A stretch of 64,000 bases of DNA from Streptomyces bicolor (GTDB taxonomy: Bacteria > Actinomycetota > Actinomycetes > Streptomycetales > Streptomycetaceae): the NCBI RefSeq assembly GCF_000719285.1, contig NZ_JOFS01000001.1, forward strand, positions 248,001 through 312,000, given 5' to 3'. Shown here one piece after another: positions 26,921-34,503 of the stretch (the stretch's first letter is position 1; each line of letters begins with the position of its first letter). The notes beneath the pieces were generated by a model. That model searched no databases and had not been told where the DNA came from. It saw nothing but the letters and a program-made list of their open reading frames with translations. The translations under genes were made by a program, and so were the position numbers.

Positions 26921-27745
26921 TCAGTCGTGACGGGCGAGCTTGACCGCGGAAACGAGCAGGATCACGACCAGAGCGGGGATGAGTACCAGGTCCGGGAACA
27001 CACCGACGAGCAGCCCGCCCAGCAGTGCGCCGGCGATCGAGCCCGCGGCCATGACCAGGGTGAAGCGGAGGTTGGCGCCCAGCACCGCGAAGCTGCCGTC
27101 CCGGCTGTAGCGGGCGAAGGCCACCAGCATGGTCGGCAGCGACACCAGCAGGGAGAGGCTGCCCGCTGTCTTGATGTCCTGGCCGAACAGCAGCACGATC
27201 GTCGGGATCAGCAGCTCGCCCCCGGCCACGCCCATGATCGCGGCGACCACCCCGATGCCGAAGCCGGCCACCACTCCGCCGGGCACCTGAGCCCGCAGCG
27301 GCAGCGCGAGCGTCCCCAGGGTGGTGGCGTGGGTGACCATCAGGGCAGCGGCCATGAGCACCATCAGCGCCGCAAGAACCTTGTAGAGGGTGGAGCTGCG
27401 CATGCGTACCGCCCAACTCGCCCCGGCCCAGGCGCCCAGCAGACTCCCGGCCAGCAGGTTGACCGCGACGGGCCAGTGCGCGGCCACCTCGTGGGCCGAG
27501 GCCGCCGCCAGACGGGTGGGCAGGGCGACCAGGACCACGACCAGGCTCATCGCCTTGTTCAGGATGACCGCGGACAGTGCCGCGAACCCGAACAGGCTGA
27601 CCAGCAGTGGCAGCCGGAACTCCGCGCCACCCAGGCCGATCATTCCGCCCAGCACGCCGATGGCCGCTCCCGCGCCGAAGACCAGAGGCGTCGAGTGCGT
27701 CGGACGTGCGAGAGCAAGGTCTCCGTCAGTAGCCATGGCGGGCAT
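26921..27745 (-). CDS. TauE/SafE-family membrane permease
   Basis: 274 residues with about eight transmembrane helices. Both family repeats are visible: GAAIGVLGGMIGLGGAEFRLPLL (about 24-46) and GFGIGVVAAIMGVAGGELLIPTI (about 155-178). TauE/SafE proteins move sulfonates, sulfite or other organic anions across the membrane. No sulfur gene is adjacent, so the substrate is open. It is intact and converges with the MFS pseudogene, leaving 19 bases. Confidence 0.87.
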   Translation of the reverse strand: MPAMATDGDLALARPTHSTPLVFGAGAAIGVLGGMIGLGGAEFRLPLLVSLFGFAALSAVILNKAMSLVVVLVALPTRLAAASAHEVAAHWPVAVNLLAGSLLGAWAGASWAVRMRSSTLYKVLAALMVLMAAALMVTHATTLGTLALPLRAQVPGGVVAGFGIGVVAAIMGVAGGELLIPTIVLLFGQDIKTAGSLSLLVSLPTMLVAFARYSRDGSFAVLGANLRFTLVMAAGSIAGALLGGLLVGVFPDLVLIPALVVILLVSAVKLARHD

Positions 27746-27917
27746 CCTCGCTGCTAGCCGTCCGCGCCCGCTACGGCGGACCCCTCTCTTCTGAGTCAGG
27801 TTGGAGGTCTGACTACGGCGCTCCGTGCGGCCAACTATCGGTCGTCACCGGGTATTCGTCCGAGTCGTTGGAGGGCGGGCTCCGTGGGCGAACCCTCTCC
27901 TGGCCGCGGTCACGCTG

Positions 27918-28060
27918 TCAGCCGCCGAGCAGGGTCCCGGTGGCCATGGCGGCGGTCACGGGGTGGGACGGTGCGGTCGGCGACCAAGCGCAGGTCGTGG
28001 CTGACCAGGACGAGCGACCCGGACCCCCGCTCTCTGCGTCCGCCGCTTGGCTGTCGGAGT
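27918..28060 (-). pseudogene. ABC transporter ATPase fragment
   Basis: A short minus-strand stretch reads SLVLVSHDLRLVADRTV, matching the H-switch region of peptide/nickel ABC ATPases, then loses similarity. No Walker motifs remain. It joins the permease remnant to its right, consistent with a collapsed dpp/opp-type operon. Confidence 0.5.
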
Positions 28061-28084
28061 ACCAGTCGGGTGGGCAGCGGCCGC

Positions 28085-28800
28085 CAGGTTGACGCTCATT
28101 GCGAGCAGGCCGATGGCGATGCTGGGTGCGAGGACGGCCCAGGGGTTGAGGACGATGCCGCGGGAGTTCTCTCCGATCATCAACGCCCAGTCGGCTGCAG
28201 GAGGTTGGGAGCCGACCTGGAGGAAGCCGGCGGTGGCGACGAGGTAGACGGCGACGACGAAGCGCCGCCCGAACAGCGCCAGCAGGGTGGCCCGCAGGTG
28301 GGGCAGTACCTCCCGGACCACGACGTACCCCAGTCACTCGCCGCCGACGGCCGCCGCCTCCACGTACCCGGAGGCCGCCACGGGTGCGGCGGCCCCGGCG
28401 ACCAGGCGCACCGCGTACGGGACACCGAGGACGACAGATGCGGTGACGACGGCGAGCCGTCCGCCGTCCGGCCAGGACAGGGTGACCAGCAGGATGCCGA
28501 GCACGGCGGGCAGCAGCATCAGCACGTCGGCGGTGCGTTCGACGACCCGTCCGACGGCCGGGCGCAGGGCGCTGACCGCGCCCCAGCTGGTCGCCGCCCA
28601 GCGGGGCGTCACCGCCGGGTTCCGCGTAGGGCGCGGTGACCGGGGCGTCGATGGCGTGCGGGGCGAGCCACGGTCCGGCCTGGGCGACGGCGGTGAGCAG
28701 CAGGGCCGGGAGCACCCGGTGGACGGCCCGCAGGCGGGCACGGCGCAGGGGCGGGGGCGTCTTCGCGGCGGCGGGACGCCGGACTTCGAGGTCCGCCTGC
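28085..28800 (-). pseudogene. Peptide/nickel-type ABC permease (DppC-like), scrambled
   Basis: Reading leftwards there are three pieces. RRARLRAVHRVLPALLLTAV with DAPVTAPYAEPGGDAPLGGD is the N-terminal DppC region. LMLLPAVLGILLVTLSWPDG with VVLGVPYAVRLVAGAAAPVA follows in a second frame, after a stretch missing most of two helices. VREVLPHLRATLLALFGRRF with ADWALMIGENSRGIVLNPWA in a third frame is the conserved EAA-like loop and last helix. Internal deletion plus frameshifts make it non-functional. Confidence 0.7.
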
Positions 28801-28904
28801 GCCGGCAGATCGTCAAACTGTTGGAGCTCCGCACCACAACGCCACCGAACTGGCCCAGCTGCGCACCCACGTCGAGCACCTCGTCGGCGCGAGCCGCAAG
28901 CTCT

Positions 28905-29085
28905 CCCACGCACACCGGCCGCAGACCAACGGCAAGGTCGAACGCTTCAACCGCACCCTCCTCGACGAAGGGGCCCTCCAGCGGCCCTACACCAGCAACA
29001 CCGAACGCACCAACGCCCTGGCAGACTTCCTGCACACCTACAACCACCACCGCTGCCACACCGCACTCGACGCGGCTGAGGGCCG
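28905..29085 (+). pseudogene. IS481-family transposase C-terminal fragment
   Basis: The frame HRPQTNGKVERFNRTLLDEG, with YTSNTERTNALADFLHTYNH and HRCHTALDA, is the end of an IS481/IS3-type integrase core. It contains the last catalytic Glu (NGKVERF). The upstream DDE residues are not found. It is open at both ends and directly precedes the 3' end of the convergent nuclease-like gene. Confidence 0.75.
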
Positions 29086-29118
29086 CCGGGGGCTCGGGAC
29101 GGTGACTGGCAGACCGGC

Positions 29119-29994
29119 TCAGGGGTCGAAGACGATGTCCTCGATGTCGTGGGTCCAGCGGACCTTGCTGTCGATGACCTCGATGATGAGGTCGAGGCCG
29201 GTGCTGGTGTGCCCGGTGGAAAGGATGGTGAACGTGTCGGCCTTGCGACGCAGGAACACCACGAAACCGCTGAGGTCGGGGTCTCCGTCGTTCAGCAGCA
29301 CGTACTCGCCGAGCCGCCGGTAGAACTTGGGCAGGATGACGTCCTTGCTGACCTCCGGAGGGCCCACGACTACCGTGGGCTTCTGAGTCTTGTCGAGCGG
29401 CCACAGACCCTCGCCGTCGGCCTGGGCCTTGCGCGCGGTCGCGGTCATGTCGTTGCGCAGGTCGGGGAAGAGGGACCGGTAGAAGGTCGGGTAGACGATG
29501 CCCTTGGCGAGCAGCTTGTGGTTGACGGTCTCGTGCAGCATGGCCGGCGTGAAGAAGACGTTGCCGTCGGCATCGGCGTCGGGCCCTGCTCCAGGCCCGG
29601 TGAAGGCGATGCAGCGGCCGAGCCGGTCACCGCCGCGGGTCAGGACGTACCCGCGGACGGCGGCGGGGTTGGTGGGGGCCTTGACCTTCCCGCTCGGAGT
29701 GCGCTGTACGGGGTCGAACCCGAGGAGGCTCAGCAGTTCGGCGGCCGCCCCTTCGGCCTGCGCCTTGGGCTGGTGCAGCACGCCCCCGCCGACGAAGGGG
29801 GGATCGAAGTGCGTCTCCAGGGCGTCGATGCCCTCCAGGCGCAGATTGGCTCCGCCGGGGCCGCGGATCTGAATGGGAACCGGGCCGGGGATCGTGTCCC
29901 AGACCGCCGGGTCGTCCGGGTAGAACCGGACCGTGTCCCCGTCGGGGCTCGTCCCCACGATCCGGAATTCGCCTTGGATGCGGGTGTACGGCAT
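29119..29994 (-). CDS. Staphylococcal-nuclease-like (thermonuclease fold) protein
   Basis: 291 residues, ATG start. The first ~200 residues resemble an SNase OB-fold: FRIVGTSPDGDTVRFYPDD (Asp of the metal site), ANLRLEGIDALETHFDPP (Arg/Asp/Glu), then KAQAEGAAAELLSLLG and RGYVLTRGGDRLGRCIAF. The family's second Arg region is present as DRLGR. The C-terminal ~90 residues (FYRRLGEYVLLNDGDPDLSG, FLRRKADTFTILSTGHT) are a separate conserved extension. No signal peptide is visible, so it may act inside the cell. It could instead be a non-catalytic SNase relative. Confidence 0.75.
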   Translation of the reverse strand: MPYTRIQGEFRIVGTSPDGDTVRFYPDDPAVWDTIPGPVPIQIRGPGGANLRLEGIDALETHFDPPFVGGGVLHQPKAQAEGAAAELLSLLGFDPVQRTPSGKVKAPTNPAAVRGYVLTRGGDRLGRCIAFTGPGAGPDADADGNVFFTPAMLHETVNHKLLAKGIVYPTFYRSLFPDLRNDMTATARKAQADGEGLWPLDKTQKPTVVVGPPEVSKDVILPKFYRRLGEYVLLNDGDPDLSGFVVFLRRKADTFTILSTGHTSTGLDLIIEVIDSKVRWTHDIEDIVFDP

Positions 29995-30096
29995 GAGGGG
30001 GCCTCCTCACGGACGCCTGGTAGCGGCCAGAAGTGCGCGGACGGACGCCGCACGGCCACTCCTCACTATGCGTCCGCGGCGCCCGGGGGTCCTGTT

Positions 30097-30136
30097 GGCG
30101 GTTCAACGTCTGCGAAGGGAGACGTTGAACCGCCAC
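30097..30136. repeat. Perfect 16-bp inverted repeat, 8-base loop
   Basis: TGGCGGTTCAACGTCT (30097-30112) and AGACGTTGAACCGCCA (30121-30136) are exact reverse complements around GCGAAGGG. It has no U-run, so it is not a standard terminator. It may be a mobile-element end, a recombination product or an RNA structure. Confidence 0.7.
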
Positions 30137-30255
30137 CAGCAGGCCCTCCTGGCTGTAGAGCTCCCAGAGCGGCCAGTTGCCGCTGAGGTTGCGCACGATG
30201 GCGCCGACGACGGCGTACGGGGCCCTCAGTACGCCCCGTACGTCACCGAGCTGGG

Positions 30256-30350
30256 CCGGCGCCTCGCTGGGGACGTTGGCGGCCGTGTCCGGACCGATCC
30301 CCACCACCCTCGAGCAGCTGGGGCGCGTGACATTCCACGAGCCGGGCTAG
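30256..30350 (-). pseudogene. IS110-family transposase fragment
   Basis: Minus strand reads LARLVECHAPQLLE and, after one extra G, VVGIGPDTAANV. This is the same motif found in the IS110 remnant at 19.5 kb and in the family generally (LVxRHAPxLLxxxGIGPDTA). About 30 codons only. Confidence 0.5.
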
Positions 30351-30413
30351 ACGAGCGTCCACCATCTCTGGCGGGGTGGAACCGCACGGGGGCGATGAGG
30401 GCGGCGGCCGTGG

Positions 30414-31226
30414 TCACCTCCCGTCGCGCGCGGGCCGTGGCTGTGATGTTGATGTCCTGCGGAGCCACGGGGAGCGGGAAGGGCGGTGGGTGTGAAGGAC
30501 GAGCAGCGCCAGAGCGCCGGTCGCTGCGGACCAGGTGAGGGAGAGCAGGCCGTGCGACCAGGGGACGTGGGGGCTGAGGGCTGAGCTCAGTGCCAGCTGG
30601 TTCACGCCGTACAGAGGAAGCGCGGACACGCCTGCCACATCCATGAGTGTGTTGAAGACGGGATTCTGCAGGCCGGTGTCGACCAGGCTGAGCATGATGA
30701 TGAGGAAGAAGCCCTCCAACTCGCCGCGTACCAGAGAGCCGAGCAGAAGACCGATGCCGCCGTAGGCGAGGCCGGCGCCAGCGAGGGCCAGCGCCAGGGG
30801 GCCTGCGTGGCGTACGGGCAGGGAGATCCACAGCAGGATCGTGGTGTACAAGGCCAGTAGGGCGGCGGTGAGGGCGACGGCAGCGAGTTTGGCCAGCAGC
30901 ATCGGCAGCCGGGGGTAGCCGGCCAGCAGCAGTCGGCGGTCCATCTGCCGGGACAGGAAGGTCTCCGTGAAAGTGACGAAGCCGGCGACCAAGGTGACGG
31001 CGCCCAGCGCGCTGGCCACTTGGCCCACCTGGCTGGCTTGGGCGGAGACGGGGGCGCCGATGGCGTCCAGCCGGATGCGCACCACTTGGTCGGAGGTGCA
31101 CAGGCGTGCCACGGCGATCCAGATGGGGATGAACGCGACCGCCAGGACCATGGCCAGCCGGTTGCGCAGGTGGCCCCGAAGAGTGCAGCGCAGCAGTTCG
31201 GTGAATGCCGTCCAGGACAGCCTCAA
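30414..31226 (-). CDS. ABC-2-type transporter permease
   Basis: 270 residues. The TTG start at 31226 overlaps the stop of the ATPase gene (TTGA) and has GAGGAG upstream. About six transmembrane helices are seen, with MVLAVAFIPIWIAVARL, ALGAVTLVAGFVTFTETFL, LLALYTTILLWISLPV and GFFLIIMLSLVDTGLQNP typical of ABC-2 exporters. It ends in a basic tail. It pairs with the ATPase as a two-gene exporter. The cargo is unknown: drug, lipid or peptide export, or self-resistance, are possible. Confidence 0.85.
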   Translation of the reverse strand: MRLSWTAFTELLRCTLRGHLRNRLAMVLAVAFIPIWIAVARLCTSDQVVRIRLDAIGAPVSAQASQVGQVASALGAVTLVAGFVTFTETFLSRQMDRRLLLAGYPRLPMLLAKLAAVALTAALLALYTTILLWISLPVRHAGPLALALAGAGLAYGGIGLLLGSLVRGELEGFFLIIMLSLVDTGLQNPVFNTLMDVAGVSALPLYGVNQLALSSALSPHVPWSHGLLSLTWSAATGALALLVLHTHRPSRSPWLRRTSTSQPRPARDGR

Positions 31227-31858
31227 CGGTTGGTCTCCTCGAAGTGCAGACGCCCCTGGCGCAGTTGAGCGATGGCGTCGAAGTGGTGCAGGTCGTGCAG
31301 AAGGTGCGAAACCACGATGATCGACCGGCCCCGATCACGCAGATCGGCGGCCAGGGCCCAGAACCGCTGGTGGGTGTCCCAGTCGAAGCCCTGGTAGGGC
31401 TCGTCCAGGACCAGCAACTGCGGATCGTGCATGAGGGCGATCAGCAAGTTCAGTTTCTGCCGTGTTCCGCCGCTGAGCTCGCCGACCGGTTGTCGACGGC
31501 AGTCGGTCAGTGCCAGCAGCTCCATCAGCTCGCCGGCCCGCTCCAGCGTCGGCAGCCGGTAGGCCATCTGGAACAACCGCAGATGCTGTCCGACGGTGAA
31601 CGCATCGTTCAGCACCGCCCGTTGCGGGCAGTAGCCCACCGCCCCGGTCCGTGTCACCGTTCCGCGGTCAGGTGCGAGTTGTCCCACGGCGATCCGCAGC
31701 AGCGTGCTCTTGCCCGCGCCGTTCTCGCCGACGACTCCGATCAGCGTCCCGGCGGGTACGTCGAGGTCGACGCTGCGCAGAACCTGCCTGCCGCCGTACT
31801 CCTTGCAGACTCCGCGGATCCGCAGCCGTGGCCGTTGGCCCGTCGAGCCTGCCTGCAC
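31223..31858 (-). CDS. ABC transporter ATP-binding protein
   Basis: 211 residues from the GTG at 31858, preceded by GAGGGG at a five-base spacing; an upstream GTG at 31897 lacks a ribosome site. Walker A GENGAGKST (about residue 44), Q-loop GYCPQRAVL, signature LSGGTRQKLNL, Walker B LLVLDEP and H-loop VVSHLLHDLHH are all present. It couples ATP hydrolysis to the ABC-2 permease encoded directly downstream with a four-base overlap. No regulator is adjacent. Confidence 0.9.
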   Translation of the reverse strand: MQAGSTGQRPRLRIRGVCKEYGGRQVLRSVDLDVPAGTLIGVVGENGAGKSTLLRIAVGQLAPDRGTVTRTGAVGYCPQRAVLNDAFTVGQHLRLFQMAYRLPTLERAGELMELLALTDCRRQPVGELSGGTRQKLNLLIALMHDPQLLVLDEPYQGFDWDTHQRFWALAADLRDRGRSIIVVSHLLHDLHHFDAIAQLRQGRLHFEETNR

Positions 31859-32089
31859 ATGAGCCCCTCGATAGATCGGACAGGCGTAGCGAGCCACCCG
31901 GAGGAAGGTGCGCCTGCGAGGCCGGGACCGGGAGGCTCAAGTTCCCTGGCCTGTCCGGTTCATGGCCGCTCAGCCGCGCCCGGCCCCGACGGCCGGGCCC
32001 CTTGAGCGGACCGAACTCCCTGCGCGAAGCGGCGCGTTACCGCCCGGTGTTCAACGAGTCCGTACCACCGGTGTAACGGCGGCCACCCA

Positions 32090-32105
32090 CTGTTCCGGTG
32101 AACAG
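32090..32105. promoter_or_regulatory. Small palindrome upstream of the flavin monooxygenase
   Basis: CTGTTC (32090-32095) and GAACAG (32100-32105) form a perfect 6-bp dyad with a CGGT centre, 77 bases before the monooxygenase ATG. It is a candidate operator in an otherwise featureless 280-base intergenic region. Confidence 0.3.
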
Positions 32106-32182
32106 CGGGCATCGCCACTCCACGTGCTCTGCGCCTGCGCGTTGGGCGTGACGTGGGCCGCGGTCGGCCGTTGTAGGAGGCG

Positions 32183-33412
32183 ATGCCCACGACACCACAG
32201 CGTGACTTCAGCGCTCCCGCGATCGTGATCGGAGCCGGTCCCCACGGCCTGGCGGCCGCCGCGCTACTGCGCCGCTCCGGAGTGCAGGCCGTGGTCCTCG
32301 AACGGTCGGAGCGCGTGGGAGCGAGCTGGGCGCAGCGTTATGACCATCTGCGCCTGCACACCACTTCCGGCACCTCCAAGCTCCCCGGCCTGCCGGTGCC
32401 GCGCCGGGCGGGCCCGTGGGTGAGCCGGGACGACTATGTGCGATACCTGGAGCGCTACGTCGTCCATCACCGACTCGACGTCCGGGTGACCACCCCGGTG
32501 CAGCGCGTCGAGCGGGCCGAGCCCGGTTCGGGAGCACAGTGGCTGGTCCACACCCCCGACGGTGCGCTGGCCACTGGTGCGGTCGTGGTGGCCACCGGCC
32601 GCTGCCACACCCCTGATCTCCCCGACTGGCCCGGGCGTTCGACTTTCACCGGCACGCTGCTGCACTCGGCCCACTACCGCTCTCCGGCCCCCTACCGCGG
32701 ACGGGACGTCCTGGTGGTCGGCGCCGGTAACAGCGGTACCGAGATCGCCGACGTCCTGTCCGGGGCCGGAGCCGCACGGGTGCGGATCGCGGTCCGTACC
32801 CCACCCAACATCCTGCCCCGCTCCAGCGCCCGATGGCATGCGGTCGGCCGGCTGACGCAGGCCCTCCCGCTCGCGTGGCGCGACGCCACTTCGCTGCTCA
32901 CGCAATGTCTCGCGGTGCCCGACCTGACCTCACGGGGACTGCCGCGGCCCCGATCGGGCCTGTACACCCGCAATATCCGCGAAGGGGTCAACCCGGTGCT
33001 CGACCACGGCTTCGTGGACGCCGTCCGGTCCGGGCGGGTCGAGCCGGTCGCGGCCGTCCAGGCGTTCGAAGGCCCCGACGTGTTACTGGCCGACGGTACG
33101 CGGCTGCGGCCCGACACGGTCATCGCCGCCACCGGGTACCGGCCCAACCTGCACGATCTGGTCGGGTCCCTGGGCGTACTCGACGAGGCCGGGCAACCCC
33201 TCGCCGTAGGGGGGCGGACTCTTCCCGAAGCTGCGTGCTTGTACTTCGCCGGATACACCAATCCCCTTACGGGTGTTCTCCGTCAGGCGGGCATCGAGGC
33301 GCACGCCATCGCCCACGCGTTCCGCCGCGAGAAGGCGCGCGCACCCCTTCCCACCCCCCGCGTCGGCGACCGCGCGGCCGACACACCCCACAGAGGAGAC
33401 GCTTCGAGCTGA
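32183..33412 (+). CDS. FAD/NADPH-dependent monooxygenase (FMO/YUCCA type)
   Basis: 409 residues, ATG start behind TAGGAGG. The FAD Rossmann motif is VIGAGPHGLAAAALLRRSG (about 15-33). WAQRYDHLRLHTTSGTSKLPG is typical of YUC/CzcO-type flavoproteins. The NADPH motif VVGAGNSGTEIADVLS lies near 175, and the FMO signature region and ATGYRPNLHDL near 320. It would hydroxylate or otherwise oxidise a small nucleophilic substrate using O2. The short Arg/Pro-rich C-terminal tail is unusual but the domain is complete. It stands alone between the ABC exporter and a GNAT gene. Single-domain oxidoreductase function without oxygen transfer is possible. Confidence 0.9.
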   Translation: MPTTPQRDFSAPAIVIGAGPHGLAAAALLRRSGVQAVVLERSERVGASWAQRYDHLRLHTTSGTSKLPGLPVPRRAGPWVSRDDYVRYLERYVVHHRLDVRVTTPVQRVERAEPGSGAQWLVHTPDGALATGAVVVATGRCHTPDLPDWPGRSTFTGTLLHSAHYRSPAPYRGRDVLVVGAGNSGTEIADVLSGAGAARVRIAVRTPPNILPRSSARWHAVGRLTQALPLAWRDATSLLTQCLAVPDLTSRGLPRPRSGLYTRNIREGVNPVLDHGFVDAVRSGRVEPVAAVQAFEGPDVLLADGTRLRPDTVIAATGYRPNLHDLVGSLGVLDEAGQPLAVGGRTLPEAACLYFAGYTNPLTGVLRQAGIEAHAIAHAFRREKARAPLPTPRVGDRAADTPHRGDASS

Positions 33413-33560
33413 CGGCGCCTCGGAAGCTCGGCCCTCGGTCGGTGCCGCCGCGCGATGTCAGCAACCGTGGAGGATTCTTCCAGGGCGTTCGGCTGCTCGC
33501 GGGCGAAGGGCTACGCAGAGCAGAGGAGACACACACGGAGCGCGCGGCGTCCAGCGGCTC

Positions 33561-33640
33561 CTGCAAGCCGGCCACCATGCAGGCGAAGCCGGTGCCCCGC
33601 CAACCGGCACACCGCGTCATCCCGAGGGAATGCGAAACTC
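33561..33640. repeat. Dispersed ~77-bp repeat, copy 2
   Basis: Same orientation as copy 1 at 26044-26120. It supplies the last codons and stop of the GNAT gene on the minus strand (…FRIPSG stop). The hairpin reads CATCCC-GAG-GGAATG here. An extra G and scattered transitions separate the copies. Confidence 0.7.
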
Positions 33641-34105
33641 GAATTCGGGACGGTCCCACGGCACGGCGGGCGGGTTCGCGAACGCGGTCCCGGTCCGCAC
33701 CGCACCGACGCGGTGGTAGAAGTCCTCGGCGGGAAGGTGCGACACGACCGTGACACGGTCGATCCCGGCGGCACGGGCCTCGGACTGCATGTGCGCGACG
33801 AGCAGTCGTCCAATACCCCGTCCTTGCACGTCGTCGGCGACGAACAGCAGGTCGAGCTCCGGTGGAGCGAGGACGAGCGAGTAGAACCCGAGGACCCGGC
33901 CCCCGTGCTCGTCGGCGCCGACGGCCACAAAGGCGCGGTGGGCCTCGATGTAATCAGGCCCGACCCGGTAGCCCGCGACTGCGGCTGCGTACTTACCCGC
34001 GTAGGCGCCTGAGCCACGCACGAGCCGCGTGAGCCGTTTGGCATCCCGCGCGACAGCTCTCCGTATCGTGATCGGCTGACTGATCGGGGATGTGCGTGAC
34101 CTCAT
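33617..34105 (-). CDS. GNAT-family N-acetyltransferase
   Basis: 162 residues from the ATG at 34105, where the fold begins (SQPITIRRAVARDAKRLTRL). Motif A DLLFVADDVQGRGIGRLLVAHMQSEARAAG gives the acetyl-CoA pyrophosphate loop (QGRGIG), followed by VTVVSHLPAEDFYHRVGA. The substrate is unknown. No Shine-Dalgarno is visible, but a TACTCT box lies just upstream, so the transcript may have almost no leader. The 3' end falls inside repeat copy 2, so the original C-terminus may have been replaced. Confidence 0.83.
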   Translation of the reverse strand: MRSRTSPISQPITIRRAVARDAKRLTRLVRGSGAYAGKYAAAVAGYRVGPDYIEAHRAFVAVGADEHGGRVLGFYSLVLAPPELDLLFVADDVQGRGIGRLLVAHMQSEARAAGIDRVTVVSHLPAEDFYHRVGAVRTGTAFANPPAVPWDRPEFEFRIPSG

Positions 34106-34219
34106 CGGGAGAGTATTTCGCACCGGGGAGTGCCCTCCTGCGGCGGGTCGGCTCCTCGCGCAGGCGTTCGCGCACCGCTCCCGGGAACCACTCCCCCAGG
34201 CCCCGATCGAGCCGGCCTG

Positions 34220-34503
34220 GTGAGGCGGATCGTCCTCGACCTGTTCGCCGAACCCGGCGACTGGAGCCACGCCCTCACCGTCCCCGGGGCCCGGGGCACC
34301 GGCCTGGAGTGGGACAGCTGGGCCTGTACAACCAGGGCTCGAGTCATTCAGCTGACGCTCCAGACCGATGCCGCCCGCTGTCCCGTATGGATCTTCTCCG
34401 GTCCGATTCCCGGGCTGACCGCCTCCCCGCCGTGCAGGGCGCGGTTGATGGCGGGCAAGCGTCTGGGCATGGTCGACCAGCCGCTCGTCCTACGCCTGCA
34501 CAG
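34220..34503 (+). pseudogene. DNA (cytosine-5) methyltransferase N-terminal fragment
   Basis: From a GTG at 34220 the frame reads RIVLDLFAEPGDWSHALTV (motif I, the AdoMet site, usually DLFAGxGG), GLEWDSWACTTRA (motif II) and GLTASPPCRARLMAGKRLGM (motif IV, with PPC retained but the following Gln replaced by Arg). All later motifs, including the ENV and target-recognition regions, are missing. The frame ends in the 3' end of the convergent GH32 gene. It is likely a relic of a phage or restriction-modification gene. Confidence 0.65.

Larger units (their letters stand above)
29995..30413. other. Mosaic intergenic region with remnants
   Basis: It holds a 16-bp perfect inverted repeat (30097-30136), an IS110 fragment (30256-30350) and a minus-strand stretch reading APYAVVGAIVRNLSGNWPLW with ELYSQEGLLVAVQRL. 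That stretch looks like protein but has no proper start or known family. No intact gene is seen. Confidence 0.5.

Noticed and set aside
28085..28905. Intact peptide ABC transporter genes
   Set aside because: Conserved segments lie in different frames with missing helices; only remnants are supported.
30097..30136. Perfect inverted repeat as an intrinsic terminator or tRNA arm
   Set aside because: No U-run, no gene ending just before it, and no tRNA cloverleaf can be drawn around the GGTTCAA stretch.
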